Below are positions 1 through 25,710 of a stretch of 64,000 bases of DNA, one piece after another. The stretch spans positions 25,596 through 89,595 of the forward strand of contig CABFPE010000045.1 of assembly GCA_900660155.1 (NCBI GenBank), read 5' to 3'. Made by a program: the position numbers and the translations under genes. This DNA is from Hofstenia miamia. Lineage: Eukaryota > Xenacoelomorpha > Acoela > Hofsteniidae. The notes beneath the pieces are model-generated. The model did not search any database. It had not been told where the DNA came from and was given only the letters and a program-made list of their open reading frames with translations. Position 1 is the stretch's first letter; every line of letters starts with the position of its first letter.

Positions 1-774
1 TGATGATGAAGAAATGCCTTGCATTCGCCAAGAAGTTTGAAACATGGACTCCAGAACAGTGGGGAAAAGTTTTTTGGACTGATGAATCGATGTTCGCTCA
101 GTTTGGAACACGCACCAGACATGTTCGCCGTCCGCCTGGCCATCGATACACTGCAAAATTTGTTGTACCAACAATGAAACATCCAGCCAAACTGATGATT
201 TGGGGTGGTTTCTCTGTACAGGGGACATCTGCACTGTATTTCCTCCCAAAGAATGTTACAATGAATGGTTCTCGCTATCTTAGCCTTCTACAGGATAAGC
301 GGGTAGTTCATATGTCAATTAATCGAACCAAGATCCTGATGCAGGATGGTGCTCCCTGCCACCGTTCAAAAGCTGTAACGGACTGGTTGTCTAAGAATGG
401 AATAAAGCTTCTTGAATGGCCGGGAAATTCTCCTGACTTAAATCCTGTAGAGAACTTATGGTGTATTATGAAAGATCTGGTGGCGCAGATACAACCGTCA
501 TCACTACCAGAGCTTCAGCAAGCCATCAAATCAGTTTGGTGCACTATGATACCCAAAGAACTCTGCCCTGGTCAGTTCAATGCCGCGTCGGCTGGCTTCT
601 GTAATTGCAGCCAAAGGTGGACATACAAAATACTGATGTGCTTGTTTATGTTAATGTCTGTTACTCATGTAATAAATTTTTGATTTCAATAGGCATTTAT
701 TTTATGCAATATGCGCAAAACGCAAAAAAAACATAAACATTTGCACTGTCCCTAAACTTTTGCAAGAGACTGTA
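1..774 (+). mobile_element. Tc1-like DNA transposon, 5' part outside the window
   Basis: The window opens inside a Tc1-family element. The right terminal inverted repeat is visible at about 731-774 and ends in GAGACTGTA, the complement of a TACAGTCTC Tc1-type start. The transposase gene fills the body. The left end lies before position 1, so the target duplication cannot be tested. Confidence 0.85.
3..636 (+). pseudogene. Tc1 transposase, C-terminal DDE domain, frameshifted near its end
   Basis: The product would be a cut-and-paste transposase of the Tc1/mariner superfamily. The catalytic blocks appear in order: TDESMF with the first Asp, MQDGAPCH with the second Asp, and WPGNSPDLNPVENLW with the final acidic residue. 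The N-terminal helix-turn-helix is outside the window. Near 565-570 the frame shifts by one base: the open frame continues as non-family sequence to 683, while the neighbouring frame carries the usual Tc1 ending SMPRRLASVIAAKGGHTKY, stopping at 634-636. The copy is therefore a recent but inactive fossil. Confidence 0.85.
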
Positions 775-1677
775 CTACTAAAAGAATGGAAGTTAACGTA
801 GCTATTTGGAAGTTACGATCTATTTCAAGTTTATTACCGTAAACAGTATAGATTACTAAACAACAATAACACAATGGTTCACGAAAGCTTTAACAAATTT
901 ATTATCAACGTGAAATTTAATGCTAAATTAATCCCATTCTCAGAATCTTCAATTCAATATCTAATTTACCACATTGGTTAATTTTGCTTTAATATGAAAT
1001 GTCTATAAGTGTACATTAAAGGGACATTTTGGAACATTTTACGTTGGAACAAATTAAGTGATGCCATATATATATGTAATCTTAAAACGTGTTTATGAAG
1101 CATCAATGTGAGTTATTTCCTTTGCATTTAATTGAATTATTAAATCCATTTATATTGTAATGCTGCAATTAAGTAAACATAGAGTGTTTAGAAATAAATT
1201 GTCATTTGCTCTACTGTTTTATATTTGCGCAATTGTTTACTTTATATAAATCAAATATTTATAAGCATGCTTAAGTACTCATTTTATTGACAATCTAGTG
1301 ATTAAAATTAGTTCTTCAGATGTAATAATGTACAGTAATTGTACTGAAAATTTGACTTCAAGGTTTGTATTTAATGATCAGTGTCTAGCAATTTTTTTGG
1401 AGTTGAAGTCAACAAATCCAACATGTATCTCCATCGAAATTGCTCATTAGTAAGATAAAACATCAAGTTGTGAAACCCGATTAGAGCAGCGTTTTCAGAT
1501 TTCCAAATATATTCCCCAAACGAGAATATAAAGGATAACATTGGAACTTGTAAAATAACGACACGCGAATGAAATTAGCACTAGTGTAAAATGCAATAGT
1601 CGATGGTATAGAATAAGGTGCACACAGACAAAATAAACACTAATTTAGGATAAAAACTAAAATTTTAAAAAATAATC
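775..1677. other. AT-rich intergenic DNA, nothing recognised
   Basis: No ORF with family resemblance and no strong inverted repeat was seen between the Tc1 end and the hAT-type MITE. Confidence 0.5.
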
Positions 1678-1909
1678 GGCGTTATTGTACTTTAGGGGAT
1701 CCAGTGTATGTGACGTCATAAAATGGGTATTAAACTCAACTTAATCCCAAACCCTCACCTAAAACTTGGGTGTTTTGCAAAAAATTAATCAACAAGATGA
1801 AATGCAATATAATTGCATTGGTTGGGGAGTAGGGTTAGGGTTAAGGTTAGAGTTTAATACCTATTTTATGACGTCACATACACTGGGTCCCCTAAAGTAC
1901 AATAACGCC
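1678..1909. mobile_element. hAT-type MITE with about 60-bp inverted repeats
   Basis: The left arm begins GGCGTTATTGTACTTTAGGG and the right arm is its near-perfect complement, ending CCCTAAAGTACAATAACGCC. Both arms contain TGACGTCA. Directly outside both ends is the same 8-mer, AAATAATC, a perfect 8-bp target duplication typical of hAT elements. No coding capacity. The interior holds AGGGTTAGGGTTAAGG, which resembles telomere repeat but is part of the element. High arm identity suggests a fairly young insertion. Confidence 0.9.
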
Positions 1910-2267
1910 AAATAATCGACAGACCGATAACTCTACATAACTAAATTCGTAGCACGCGTTATATCTTTAAGCACAATGTCATATAAATCTAGGAAAGAAT
2001 AAAAAATAATTATCTATTAGACAATTACAAGAGATAAAGGCATATTTATGTAAATCTTTATTTAGTTCAAATCAATTCTAAAAAAAGTATTTCTTTTTTG
2101 GATTATTGAAATTATTACGGAAAGGATAAATAGAGTCAACCATTGAAGTAGTGGCAACTAAAAGAGAAGAGCTATAGTCCCTATTTTAATGACTTAAGTC
2201 CACCTTCGATTGCTTTCGTACCCCTTTGATGAGTTTGCAACAATTTATTCATAACAAAACATTTTCA

Positions 2268-2303
2268 GTATATATATATATAGATATATATATATATATA
2301 TAT
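2268..2303. repeat. (TA)n microsatellite ending at a single N
   Basis: Alternating TA tract interrupted by one G, ending at an N at 2,304 that marks uncertain assembly. Confidence 0.9.
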
Positions 2304-2390
2304 NAAATCTTTAAAGAAATTTAGTAGATGTAGTTTTTAATTTGGAAGCTAATTAACTAGGTGTGAAGTTGATCCAAGCATTTTTGCTAA

Positions 2391-2648
2391 GAAATTACAA
2401 ACGACGAATATCTGTGAAAACCAGCAAAAAAATTTCTTTTCATTTTAAATTTTTAGACCCATTAATCTCGTAGGATATATTGTTGAGAGGGTACTGAGAT
2501 ACACTAACTCAAAAAATTCGAAGATTTTGCATTCTCCTCAATTTTAAACCCCAAAAAGGCGATTCGTCGTTTGTAGCAGTCATTTTTTTCAGAATTCGTC
2601 GTTTGTAATAAAGTTTCACCATTAGTATGGTACAAACGACGAATATAT
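2391..2648. repeat. Short element with alternating ACAAACGACGAAT motifs
   Basis: The motif ACAAACGACGAAT occurs at about 2,397 and 2,633 on the + strand and in inverted orientation at about 2,561 and 2,592. The outer copies form a direct pair and the inner pair is inverted. Both sides are (TA)-rich. No coding capacity. It looks like a small non-autonomous transposon or a fold-back repeat, and its ends are approximate. Confidence 0.55.
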
Positions 2649-2673
2649 NAACATACTAATGTGAAATTGCGAT

Positions 2674-3771
2674 TACAAAACACCAGAAATGTGAATTTTG
2701 TATGTTACAAAGCACCATTTTTTAGGTGCGGTACTTCAGGTATATTTTTTTCAAAAAAAGTTAGTGATCCTCTTAATGGCATCTAAATATGAGGTTTCAA
2801 TACATTTTGAAATTTTTTTCAAAACACTGGTGTTTTGTAAAATTTCCCATATATTGGTGTTTTGTAACAGAAAAAAAATTTTAACTAAATTTTCTTTCGA
2901 ATTCTTTTCAAATTATAATTATTCAAGTTCGTAAAAGTTAAAACTATACGAACTTGTCAATAGCTTAACAATAGGTTCTTTTTTCGAACTGAAAATCAAG
3001 CGTAAAATATGGAATAAGTAATTAAATATGTGGTTTGCATGGCTGCTTCACTTTAGAAATAATATCCTTAAGTAAAGTAAGGCCGGACATAAAGTAAATA
3101 TAAATCATACAGTCACATTGATCCTTTGTATCGTCCACTCAATGACACAAATATTGTATATTTGTGCAATGTTTATTTTGTTTTCACAAGTAATATTCAT
3201 TAAGTCAACTATTTTTAGCTAATTAATAATGTTGAAAAAACAGTCTCCACTACTTGAAAGAAATTAATTTACTACATTTTGCGATTTTAAGGTGTTCAAG
3301 CAAACATAAATTTGAGTGAAATACCTCTTTGAGTAAGTTATTCTTTGTAACATTTACTTTCAACATTAGTAGTTTTTACATGACAATTTTTACAATATCA
3401 ATACTAAGACTTAATATACAGCTAAAAATAAAATATGTTTAGTACAGTGTGGAACTTTGGCTTGAATAACATTTGATATTCAGAATATGCACAAAAAATA
3501 TGTTTTTAGAAATTATTTTAAAAGAAATAATTGAATTAGTGCATAGTTTTTTACATTTTGCAAACATAAAGGTCAAACGAAATTGATAACAATATATCAA
3601 TGGAGACTAAGTATTATCAAATATAAGTAAAAATCACGAAAAATAAAAATGAAAAAATATAATTTTTTTTCTATGTACAAAACACCATTTGGTTATATAA
3701 CACCAATATATGTTGTGAGCGTTACAAAGCACAAATATATATGAAAATTTTATTACAAATCACCAATATAT

Positions 3772-3805
<34 letters not shown>
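2674..3805. repeat. Region bounded by TTACAAAACACCA motifs, probable non-autonomous element
   Basis: Copies of TTACAAAACACCA and variants occur near 2,675 and 2,703, inverted as TGGTGTTTTGTAA near 2,829 and 2,860, then again near 3,677, 3,722 and 3,760, where they run into a (TA)n tract. The architecture matches the flanking elements: repeated 12-16-bp motifs in both orientations next to TA repeats. No protein family is recognisable inside. Confidence 0.45.
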
Positions 3806-3806
<1 letters not shown>

Positions 3807-4054
3807 CGGGCGCTCAGTATTATGTGAAAAATACTTAGCGCCCGCTGGCCCGAAATTCCATAGTACTTAGCGCCCGCAAGCAGTTCGGCCGGTTAACGTC
3901 AAAAAAATCACAAATTGAGTATGCGTGATAGCTTTAGGAGTCACATAATAGCCACATAGCAAATTTGAGCTCAAGGGAAGCAATTCTCAAAAAATATATA
4001 AAAATGAAAAAAAATAAAAAATATTGCTGAAAAATTTTGATTTATTGTCATTTN

Positions 4055-4087
<33 letters not shown>

Positions 4088-4732
4088 TTATACGGGCGCT
4101 CAGTATTATGTGAAAAATACTTAGCGCCCGCTGGCCCGAAATTCCATAGTACTTAGCGCCCGCAAGCAGTTCGGCCGGTTAACGTCAAAAAAATCACAAA
4201 TTGAGTATGCGTGATAGCTTTAGGAGTCACATAATAGCCACATAGCAAATTTGAGCTCAAGGGAAGCAATTCTCAAAAAATATATAAAAATGAAAAAAAA
4301 TAAAAAATATTGCTGAAAAATTTTGATTTATTGTCATTTTAACAGTTATGAATTCGTCTTAGAAGTAATTTTTACATTTCTAAAAAATTTGGGCGTTGTT
4401 CAATACTTGATATTTGTTTTAAATTGATATTGGCAGTTTTTCCTTGTAAAAATGAAGTCCGCTTCCGGCCATGTCAAAAAATTCCGATTTCAGCCGGAAT
4501 ATGTCCGATTTCGGCCAGTGATTTTATCAGTGTCAGTAAACTGCATGCTTAAGCCATTTCTGATGTCAAAACTTGGAAAAAGCATGCGTAGGGTCTAGTC
4601 TTCTTGCAAAATAATACTTAGCGCCCCACATGTACTTAGAGCCCGTATATGTTTGATGATTTATACCTAGCGCCTGTATATGTTTGTCGATTTATACTTA
4701 GCGCCCGTATAAGTATATATATATATATATAT
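3806..4732. repeat. ACTTAGCGCCCG-motif element, with a 246-bp block present twice
   Basis: A block of about 246 bp at 3,808-4,053 is repeated at 4,094-4,339, identical by eye. Each copy starts at TATACGGGCGCTCAGTAT and contains two further ACTTAGCGCCCG motifs. The right boundary, about 4,613-4,710, carries four more such motifs ending ATACTTAGCGCCCGTATA, the inverse of the left end. A single N at 4,054 and TA tracts separate the copies. The element is most simply 4,094-4,710; the first block may be a tandem copy or an assembly artefact. Confidence 0.6.
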
Positions 4733-6260
4733 CAGGTAAACACCTCTAATTTTCTTTATTGTCCTATGCCCTTTTTGCAATTTGGTATGTATTTACCTAA
4801 AAATTAGATATCACATTTTTAAATAGCTATTGCCACATTAAATTTCATCATCATTCAAGATGTTTTACATCATGGGCATTAGGGTTTTCAATGTTTACCT
4901 TCCCATATTTTGCCATACCATAAACGACACCCTTGTATTAAAACAATAAAAAACATGCAGTTATGATTTTTGGGCGCTTACACTGTGACACGAGCACAAG
5001 ACTTTCAAAAAATGAAGATAATATAGAAGTCGAATGTTGAGTGTTGAGTAATTTCTTTGGCTATTTGAAAACCAGAAACCAATGTTTTATGTCGCGTGTA
5101 AATAGGGTATTGTAATAATCAGGGCTCGAAATGTATGCTCCCAAAACTCGAAAAATATGCTTTAGACTATTGCAAAATATGCTAAGAATGTTTTAAATGA
5201 GATAAATATGTACTTTTGCATTTACATGTATTCCGGTCTTTCAACACAAATTAACATTTGTTTAAGGTACGGTTAGATTGTTGGATGCACAGTTTTTGAT
5301 TCTAAACATCGTTTATGTTTTGCAGAAGACTTATGCTGCTTGATCGAATTTATCTTTGCGATGATATTCGTAGCACAAGCAGATCAATCTATTTCATACT
5401 CTTCCATCGATAAAAACTTGAATAATGTAGTATACTTTTTCAGCGAAATCACAAATTTTCGAACTAGAAAATGGAAGTTTGCAAATCTCAAATCTTTACT
5501 GCTCATCCTGTAGAATCCATACGCCTCGCGCGTTTATTGGCCGCTGCTAGGCGATGACAGACCTTTATCGTTGTCTGACTCACTACACGTGAGAATTTCG
5601 GCAATTTTCGGCCAATGATTTAGATTTCTATTGTTTGCTTTGAATTTAAACATTCTATATATTTGTGTTGTATTTATTTTCTCACTTCGATGCTTATGCT
5701 GCTGGAATGAATAGGAGCGAAACATCGGGTAATGCATTATAATGTCGATATCTTGCGAAAATATCTGCAACTTTTGAATGTCACTAAATCAGTCAATTAT
5801 TTACTTAATATCTAAATCAATTCAATAACGTCATGCCCATTTTATATTTAATTCATGTTCCTGAAAAGCATTATCAACATATCACTTTAAATGTTTACCG
5901 ATAATGAAATAATTTATACTAAAGTTGTCAAAATTTGCATTTTTATGCTTTTTGGATTAAAATGTGCGTAAATAATTTACAATAAAATCGCGTAGTCTTA
6001 TAAATGTTTTTTTCAATTTTGTTTTTCTCATTATTGAAGCTTTATTTGTTGACCACAATAACCATTTGAAATTGTCCTTTTGTACTTCTGATATGCGTGA
6101 ATCACAACTAAAATATGAACTAAAACTGAAAAAAATATTTTTGGTAGTTGAATTGGAACTGATTCTGTACAGAAATAATTATACAATTCAATTCTTAATA
6201 ACAATATTAAGAGGTGTTATTTGTTTTAGTTGCGTGGGTGAGGTTTAGATCTCGTAAGTG
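4733..6260. other. Upstream region of the AHCYL gene
   Basis: No coding match was seen. A polypyrimidine stretch ending TTTTAG near 6,220-6,230, about 30 bp before the start codon, could be an acceptor for a 5' leader exon or a spliced leader. I saw no clear TATA-type core promoter. Confidence 0.35.
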
Positions 6261-19896
<13,636 letters not shown>

Positions 19897-20014
19897 GTAA
19901 GTATTTTACTCTTTTATTCATTTAACTTAGAAATGTATTTTTATCGGTGAATTTCATTTTATTCCGAAATTTGTCAGTTTAAAGTACTTGACGTTTATTT
20001 CAATTTTGAATTTT

Positions 20015-20200
20015 TTTACTTTTGTTCGCCCTATTCATAAATTCTTCAGCATTGGTTATTGCTTTTATATTCGGCAATAATGTTTACAGTTCTCATCAAT
20101 AGTCAGGGCTGTTAAAAATCAAGCATGCATGTCCATTCCCATTTGTCCAGTGGTCCAACTGAATTCCAAAAAATTGCCATGATTTCTATATTTTTTATAT
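20015..20200. repeat. Second copy of the intron-5 repeat, uninterrupted
   Basis: Similar over about 180 bp to the joined flanks 13,660-13,796 and 16,190-16,260, including TAGTCAGGGCTGTTAAAAAT and GTGGTCCAACTGAATTCCA. It lies just downstream of the AHCYL stop, perhaps within its 3' UTR. Confidence 0.8.
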
Positions 20201-21149
20201 CATTTATGATAATGTAGAATTTTGTATGTTTTTGCTGTGAGTTTGCGTTAAACCGTCATTATAGTCTGACCTAGCCAAATGAAATAACATATTATATTTA
20301 TATAAGAACATTGTAAAGAGATTGAGTAACACAAATCTAACATGTACAAATTGCATTTTTGAAAAATAATTTCAGTTGATGCACTCACAATAACTCTGTG
20401 ATGTATTGGGGAATAGTTGTCTAATTTTGTTTCAAGATCTCACCAGTTCATGTGAAATTATATTAATTATAATTCTGCTTTGAAGTACAGCATATTTTAA
20501 CAGTACTTAGTTGAAACTGGTTCTAGCTCCTATGGGTCGTATTTTGCAGTTTGGATAAGAAAGTACCAAATTACTTGGTCTGGTTCAAACACTCTGTGAC
20601 TGTGTTTCATTTAATAAATGAAAATATGTAACGAATCGCTTTCATTTATGTGGGTTTAATCTTAGCATGCTCGAAGCAGAGGTTGTGGTTGTTAATAAGA
20701 AGCTAGAGCTAATTTAGGTTTTATTGTTTTTGTTAACTGTTAATATTTATAATCTTTATTATTTTTTATAGATAATTCATTTTTATTTTTTAAATTTAGA
20801 ATGTGTACAAAATTGGGCTTCAGTATAAAGATTGGGTTTGCTCAGAGGCCAAATGTTTAATTAAACTTGGTCCGATGTCTAGACATGAATTAATAGACTC
20901 AAATATATTGACTGAACATAATTAATGCATATTAAAACAAATATACACAAATTTACATCATACAACACTCAGTTATGAGCATTTAGAAATATCAGCATGT
21001 GAAATAGTAATTTTAGATTCCTTACATGAGTTTAGAGAATGCACCAGTAACTTATCATTTCATTGATAGAATCAACCGTTTGAAAAATGTTCATCAAATG
21101 TGGAATCAGCTTGCAAATACCTCTATAAGCGTTTACTAGTTTCTTGAGC
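20201..21149. other. Downstream flank of AHCYL, nothing recognised
   Basis: AT-rich. Possible 3' UTR or intergenic DNA; the only notable site is the AATAAA near 20,613. Confidence 0.4.
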
Positions 21150-22330
21150 TTTTTGTATAAGAGGTATTTTCATCAAAATCATCAATATCATCAAGATCAC
21201 TAATAGATCAGTTGCGATTCGTGATAAATGTCATCATCAGTCATAGAAAATTTTTTAGCTGTCTCACTAAGAAAGGTACCAAATTCGTTGGCTCGTCGCT
21301 AAAAGTCAATAAAAATTATCATATTCATCAGTTGCCATTTCAGTTTCTGCTGAAATAACTGTATCAGAGGCAATCGTTGCTGCACAGAAACCAACGTGTT
21401 TGAAGTAGTTTACAATTGTAGGTTCTGTCACAGAACTCCAGATATATTTTGGCGTAATAAGACCATCAAGAAACGAGAAAAAATATTATATTTCGTTTTC
21501 CAAACTGACGAAAATTTGCTGCACTATTCGTTTTTATACTGTGCTTTCATATTGTTGATGGCTGCCTTTTGAACGTAGTATTCGATAAGTTCTGAACAGT
21601 TGAGTATGCTGGGGCAGTTGTCTAGAACTAACGCAATTCTTCTAAAGTCTCATTCAAGATTTTTGGGTGGTAAAATACTCTATATGTAGGCGAGTCACAT
21701 TCTTGAAACAACGAGGATTGTTGAATTTCCTATTACTAAAAGAGGCAAATTTAAACCAATCGTACTGGCACAGCTTCGCACTGATATGCATTGTTTTGCA
21801 CATTTTTAACCATGAACTACTCTTCCGTTTGCATATAGCGTTTTTTCCAGACAGATCTTCCAGAAAAGAATACATTCATCATAATTTTAAACGTCAATTG
21901 GCCTGAATTTAGACATAGTTTATTTTTAAATGATTTTAAAATACTTATTAACCTTTTCTTGTGAAATGGGAACTTTCCTAGACGATTTGGCGGAGCAAAT
22001 GTTATTATCCAGTTTTTATCCAGGCGAAATTATCTCCTAATCGTTTATAGCATAGAGTTTAGCTTCTGTCGAAAACATTTTTCAGAGCATAAGAAATGAA
22101 GGATTGTCGTTTCTCATCCCTATGATCCATTGAAGTAGTAGCTGGATATCTGATCATTTTTATTATACGAACACGTTGAACATCACTAAATATACCTGCT
22201 GCCGTACATTTCATTTTCATAACATATTTCTTTTTGCGTCATAGTTTTATTTCTGTCATAAAAAGACCCGATTATAAATGTATCCTCCAAAAATCTATCA
22301 TTTCTAGTTCGCTTCATGATCATCACAGGA
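21150..22330 (-). pseudogene. Tigger/jerky-like (pogo superfamily) transposase remnant
   Basis: Minus-strand pieces follow the Tigger order. ILFWKICLEKTLYANGR (about 21,880-21,830) matches the block after the first catalytic Asp. NNPRCFKNVTRLHIEYFTTQ (about 21,725-21,665) matches the NPRCFK...LPVDY segment. WSSVTEPTIVNYFKHVGF (about 21,440-21,385) matches the conserved C-terminal end, followed by an acidic tail. Several frameshifts and stops separate them; the copy is old and dead. No terminal repeats found. Confidence 0.7.
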
Positions 22331-23000
22331 AAAGCAAAATATTTGCTGTAGCATCAAGTATATGGTAACTTTTCATTGATTGCAAATAATTGATCACGCG
22401 CGCATTTATTTTCTTCCGTTAGCATTATTGAGTAGCAGCAGAGCGCGCTGATTTACATTTTTCTACCTATTGCTGCAATGCCACTGCGCAGGTAATCGAT
22501 ATTTAGAATTTAATGACAAATTCTATTTGGAATGGTAGACCTGCAATAGTACCAAGAGGATTTAGTTTGTTGAAGCAGATACTGCTCACCTATTCGAAGC
22601 CCACTTTTCTGCCATAACCATCTCACCGTTGCTATACAATGCTACAGAATTTAATCCACATTTAAAAAATTATTTACATTGAAATAAATACGGAAAAAAT
22701 CGAATATTCGTATTATACTAATTTTGTTATATTCTGGACTCTACATTTGATACGTAATAAATCGAAATCTGTAAAAAGCCGTTAGGCTGCAACCAGAGGT
22801 GCCAATTATGTCATGGTGCCATGCAATTACGTACCATATGGTTACCACAATGCTATAGTAGAAAAAAATTATGGCCATTATAGATGGCGAACTTCAAAAT
22901 ATAGCCATAATTTAAATAAATAAATTTATTATTACATATACCGAATTTATATTGTTTTTCTTGAAAATATTAACTTATATCTTATGTCTATAATGAAATA
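22331..23000. other. Spacer between transposon remnants
   Basis: No supported coding segment. At 22,795-22,920 there is a run of ATGGCCAT-rich sequence similar in style to 7,380-7,490; I could not establish a repeat family. Confidence 0.3.
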
Positions 23001-23484
23001 CCGTCTTACGGGGTGACTTCAAATGTTTTTACGGTTGATATCTTTCAAGAAAATCGATATTTTTTGATGAAGTAAAAACCCATAAAATGTTTATTTATTA
23101 AAAACAAACCTCAATGCACTTTTATGTCGAGATATTACTTTAAGTTGGAAATATCGCTTAGCAAAGCAAGTACTACAAAGCATAGTGAAATTAGCACCGT
23201 CAAACTTTGAATTGCTTATCCCAGTTGGAATCATGTGATTGCAAAATAAAGGTTTGATGGCACGAATATGTCATTTTTCAGACGAATCATGCAAAATTTT
23301 ATTCGGTTTATGCGCTTCAAAAATAATAATCTGTTTGTTTATTCAAGTCCTTCGTTCAGAACCATTATTTGGCGACTTTGGGCCACCAGTAAATAGTACT
23401 TTTTCAAGATAGTTTCGCTGCTTTAACGACAATTGTTTCCAAGACTTGTTCTATATTGTCACCAAGCCGTACTTCAAGGATAAA

Positions 23485-23800
23485 CAAGGCAAAAATCCTC
23501 ATTGGCGACAATCTCAGCTCACATTTTCGAATGGGATTATCGTCAAATGCGTTAGGAACAATATAGAATCCGTACCTTCAAATGACACATATTGTGCTAA
23601 ACATTGAAAGTAAAATGGAATTAAATCTTCCTGGAAGACAGAATTGGAAACCGAAAAGGACAACAATTCTACCTAAAGACCAGTCTACAAGGCTGCTCAA
23701 TGCCCTGGTGGAGGGCATTGAAGAAAATAGTGGCGAAAATCTTCGAGCAGGTTTCTGAAAGAGCGGCATCCATTTCTTGAACGCGTTATTATGGTCATCG
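23485..23800 (+). pseudogene. Pogo-like transposase fragment
   Basis: KILIGDNLSSHF carries the second catalytic Asp of DDE_1 transposases. Downstream, TTILPKDQSTRLLNALVEGI and GENLRAGF match the post-catalytic region of such proteins. The middle block with the third acidic residue is missing and the frame changes. A short fossil. Confidence 0.7.
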
Positions 23801-24439
23801 CAGAGTCCTGCATTCACTATATCGTTATGATTTTCTATGCAATGTCGGTTTCTTGTTATTCATTATGAAGATAATACTTTTTTAAATATAGTTGTAATAC
23901 CATTGGGATGTGTAGGTGTGTACGTAAGCGGCAAACAAAAATAAATCAAATTATGAAATAATTCAACGCTATATTTTATAAACATATGAGTCTATGCCAT
24001 ATGAAAGTATGGTAAATAGTATATTTGTGCTAAAATGCACTATATTGTCATAGTGGCTCAAAGTCACCACATGACGGGGTGACTTTAGCCACCACAGATT
24101 TTTAGACAAAAAACATACTAAAGGTGTGTTCCCACTATCGACTTTTATCAGCAGATTTTAATCGAAAATGCAATTATTTTCGTTCACATTGACGATTTTT
24201 TATCATCCGACTTTTTATCAGAAAAAGCGGAGTTGGAATAAAGTTCAGATTATCGATCTTTGATCAGATGATAAATTATCATCTTCTGATGGACAGTAAG
24301 AAAAACAACATCTGTTTATGAATTGGTTTGTTTTGGAATGTAAACAATGTTTGCATATTTTGAAGTTGACATATTTCAACGACAATAATTTACGTTTTGG
24401 AAGTCTGTTCAGACTATCGACTTTTATCAGCTGATAAAT

Positions 24440-25710
24440 TGGGTGCGTTCGCGCAACGCACCGGTTTTGCACAAAGTGTCAACTAGAGCATTCGCGCATC
24501 CACCGGTTTGCATTTTCAGTGCCCACTGAAAGCCAACTGTAAACAGCGGAAGGGTTTGTTTATTTAACAATTAAATTTCATGCACACTACATTCGCGGTG
24601 GCAGCGGTAGTCAACCTAATTTACTCTTATCCAATCAAATGTTGCTTATTAACAAGCTCGTTTCTTATTCGCCTATTACTAAGACGATTTTACCTAAAGA
24701 TTAGTATTTAGCACCTATATAGTTTTTTTTGCATACCAATATCACTTTAATCCAATTTATAATAAATACTCGATCTCTGGTAAATATAACCCGGAACTGT
24801 ACACTTTGGTACGTGTTTTACAATGCTACTTCAATGAAAACTCGAAGTTTGTATTAAAATTAATTAATTAGGTTCGGCTCGGTTCGTACATAAAATCATT
24901 GAATATTTTTTAAATATATTGGGCTCAAAGAATTTTTTATACATAGCTCTTCCTATTGTTTAATAAACATTTCTTAAATAAGATTGTAAAAAAGGCATAC
25001 TGAATGAAAAAATAAGAAGAATCTGCATAATCAAATTTAAAAGCAGAACTATTAATTTGCTTTGCCTAAAATAGATTCGTTTTGGGCTCGTTGTATATCA
25101 ACGACTGTGCTCCAAGCTCGGCTCGTTGACAAATCTGTTTAGAGGAGTACAAAACAATGTTATTAACCAAAAAATACAGCAGCCAAACTCAAATCTATAG
25201 GTTACTTTGAAAAAATATTGATAAATAGGTTTGATAAAATACAAATTTTACGAATATCTATGTTACTGTACTATTAAAATATCAGAAATATCAAAAATAT
25301 CATGATATGTTAGATAAAAAACAGATTTATATATTTATATTTTTAAAAACGTATTATTATACCAATCCCTCGTTAAAATTGAAATTTTCTGTTTCCTTAG
25401 CTAATTATTCAAGGTTATGCAAATAGATGGGGTGTTATAAATTTACATATGTCAAATAATTCTTCAATTTTTGACTTTTTATAAAATTTAATTGATTTCA
25501 GCCAAACCCAACTAAAAAGCGAATCAGTTGGCGTTTCATGCACACTGATTTTGCAAACCGGTGGATTGCGCGAATGCTCCAGTTGACGCTGAGTCCAAAA
25601 CCGGTGGATTGCGCGAATAGGTTGGTAAACAACGGAATGCTATCGCGAATACGTTGACAACTGAAAGCCAACTGTTCAGTTGTGCCGGTTTGCGATCGCG
25701 AACGCACCCA
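24440..25710. mobile_element. MITE with TGGGTGCGTTCGCG ends, third level of the nest
   Basis: Left end TGGGTGCGTTCGCG and right end CGCGAACGCACCCA are perfect complements. Further inside, CACCGGTTT and ATTCGCGCA motifs repeat in inverted fashion (24,470-24,520 and 25,555-25,620). The superfamily is unclear; a 3-bp ATT duplication is possible. Confidence 0.75.
24860..25140. repeat. GCTCGG-ended dispersed repeat, innermost level
   Basis: About 280 bp, similar to the reverse complement of 59,790-60,010, including the shared stretch around CTCTTCCTATTGTTTAATAA. Both ends carry GGTTCGGCTCGG / AGCTCGGCTCG. Probably a small MITE or SINE. Confidence 0.6.

Noticed and set aside
1830-1850. Telomere-like TTAGGG repeat
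   Set aside because: Two units only, in the loop of a bordered MITE; not a telomere or an interstitial telomere block.
2698-2934. 78-residue open frame
   Set aside because: Phe/Lys/Ile-rich product lying inside a motif-repeat element; an AT-composition artefact.
23578-23817. Minus-strand 79-residue frame over the pogo remnant
   Set aside because: The family signal (ILIGDNLSSHF and LLNALVEGIEENSGENLRAG) is on the plus strand; this is its shadow.
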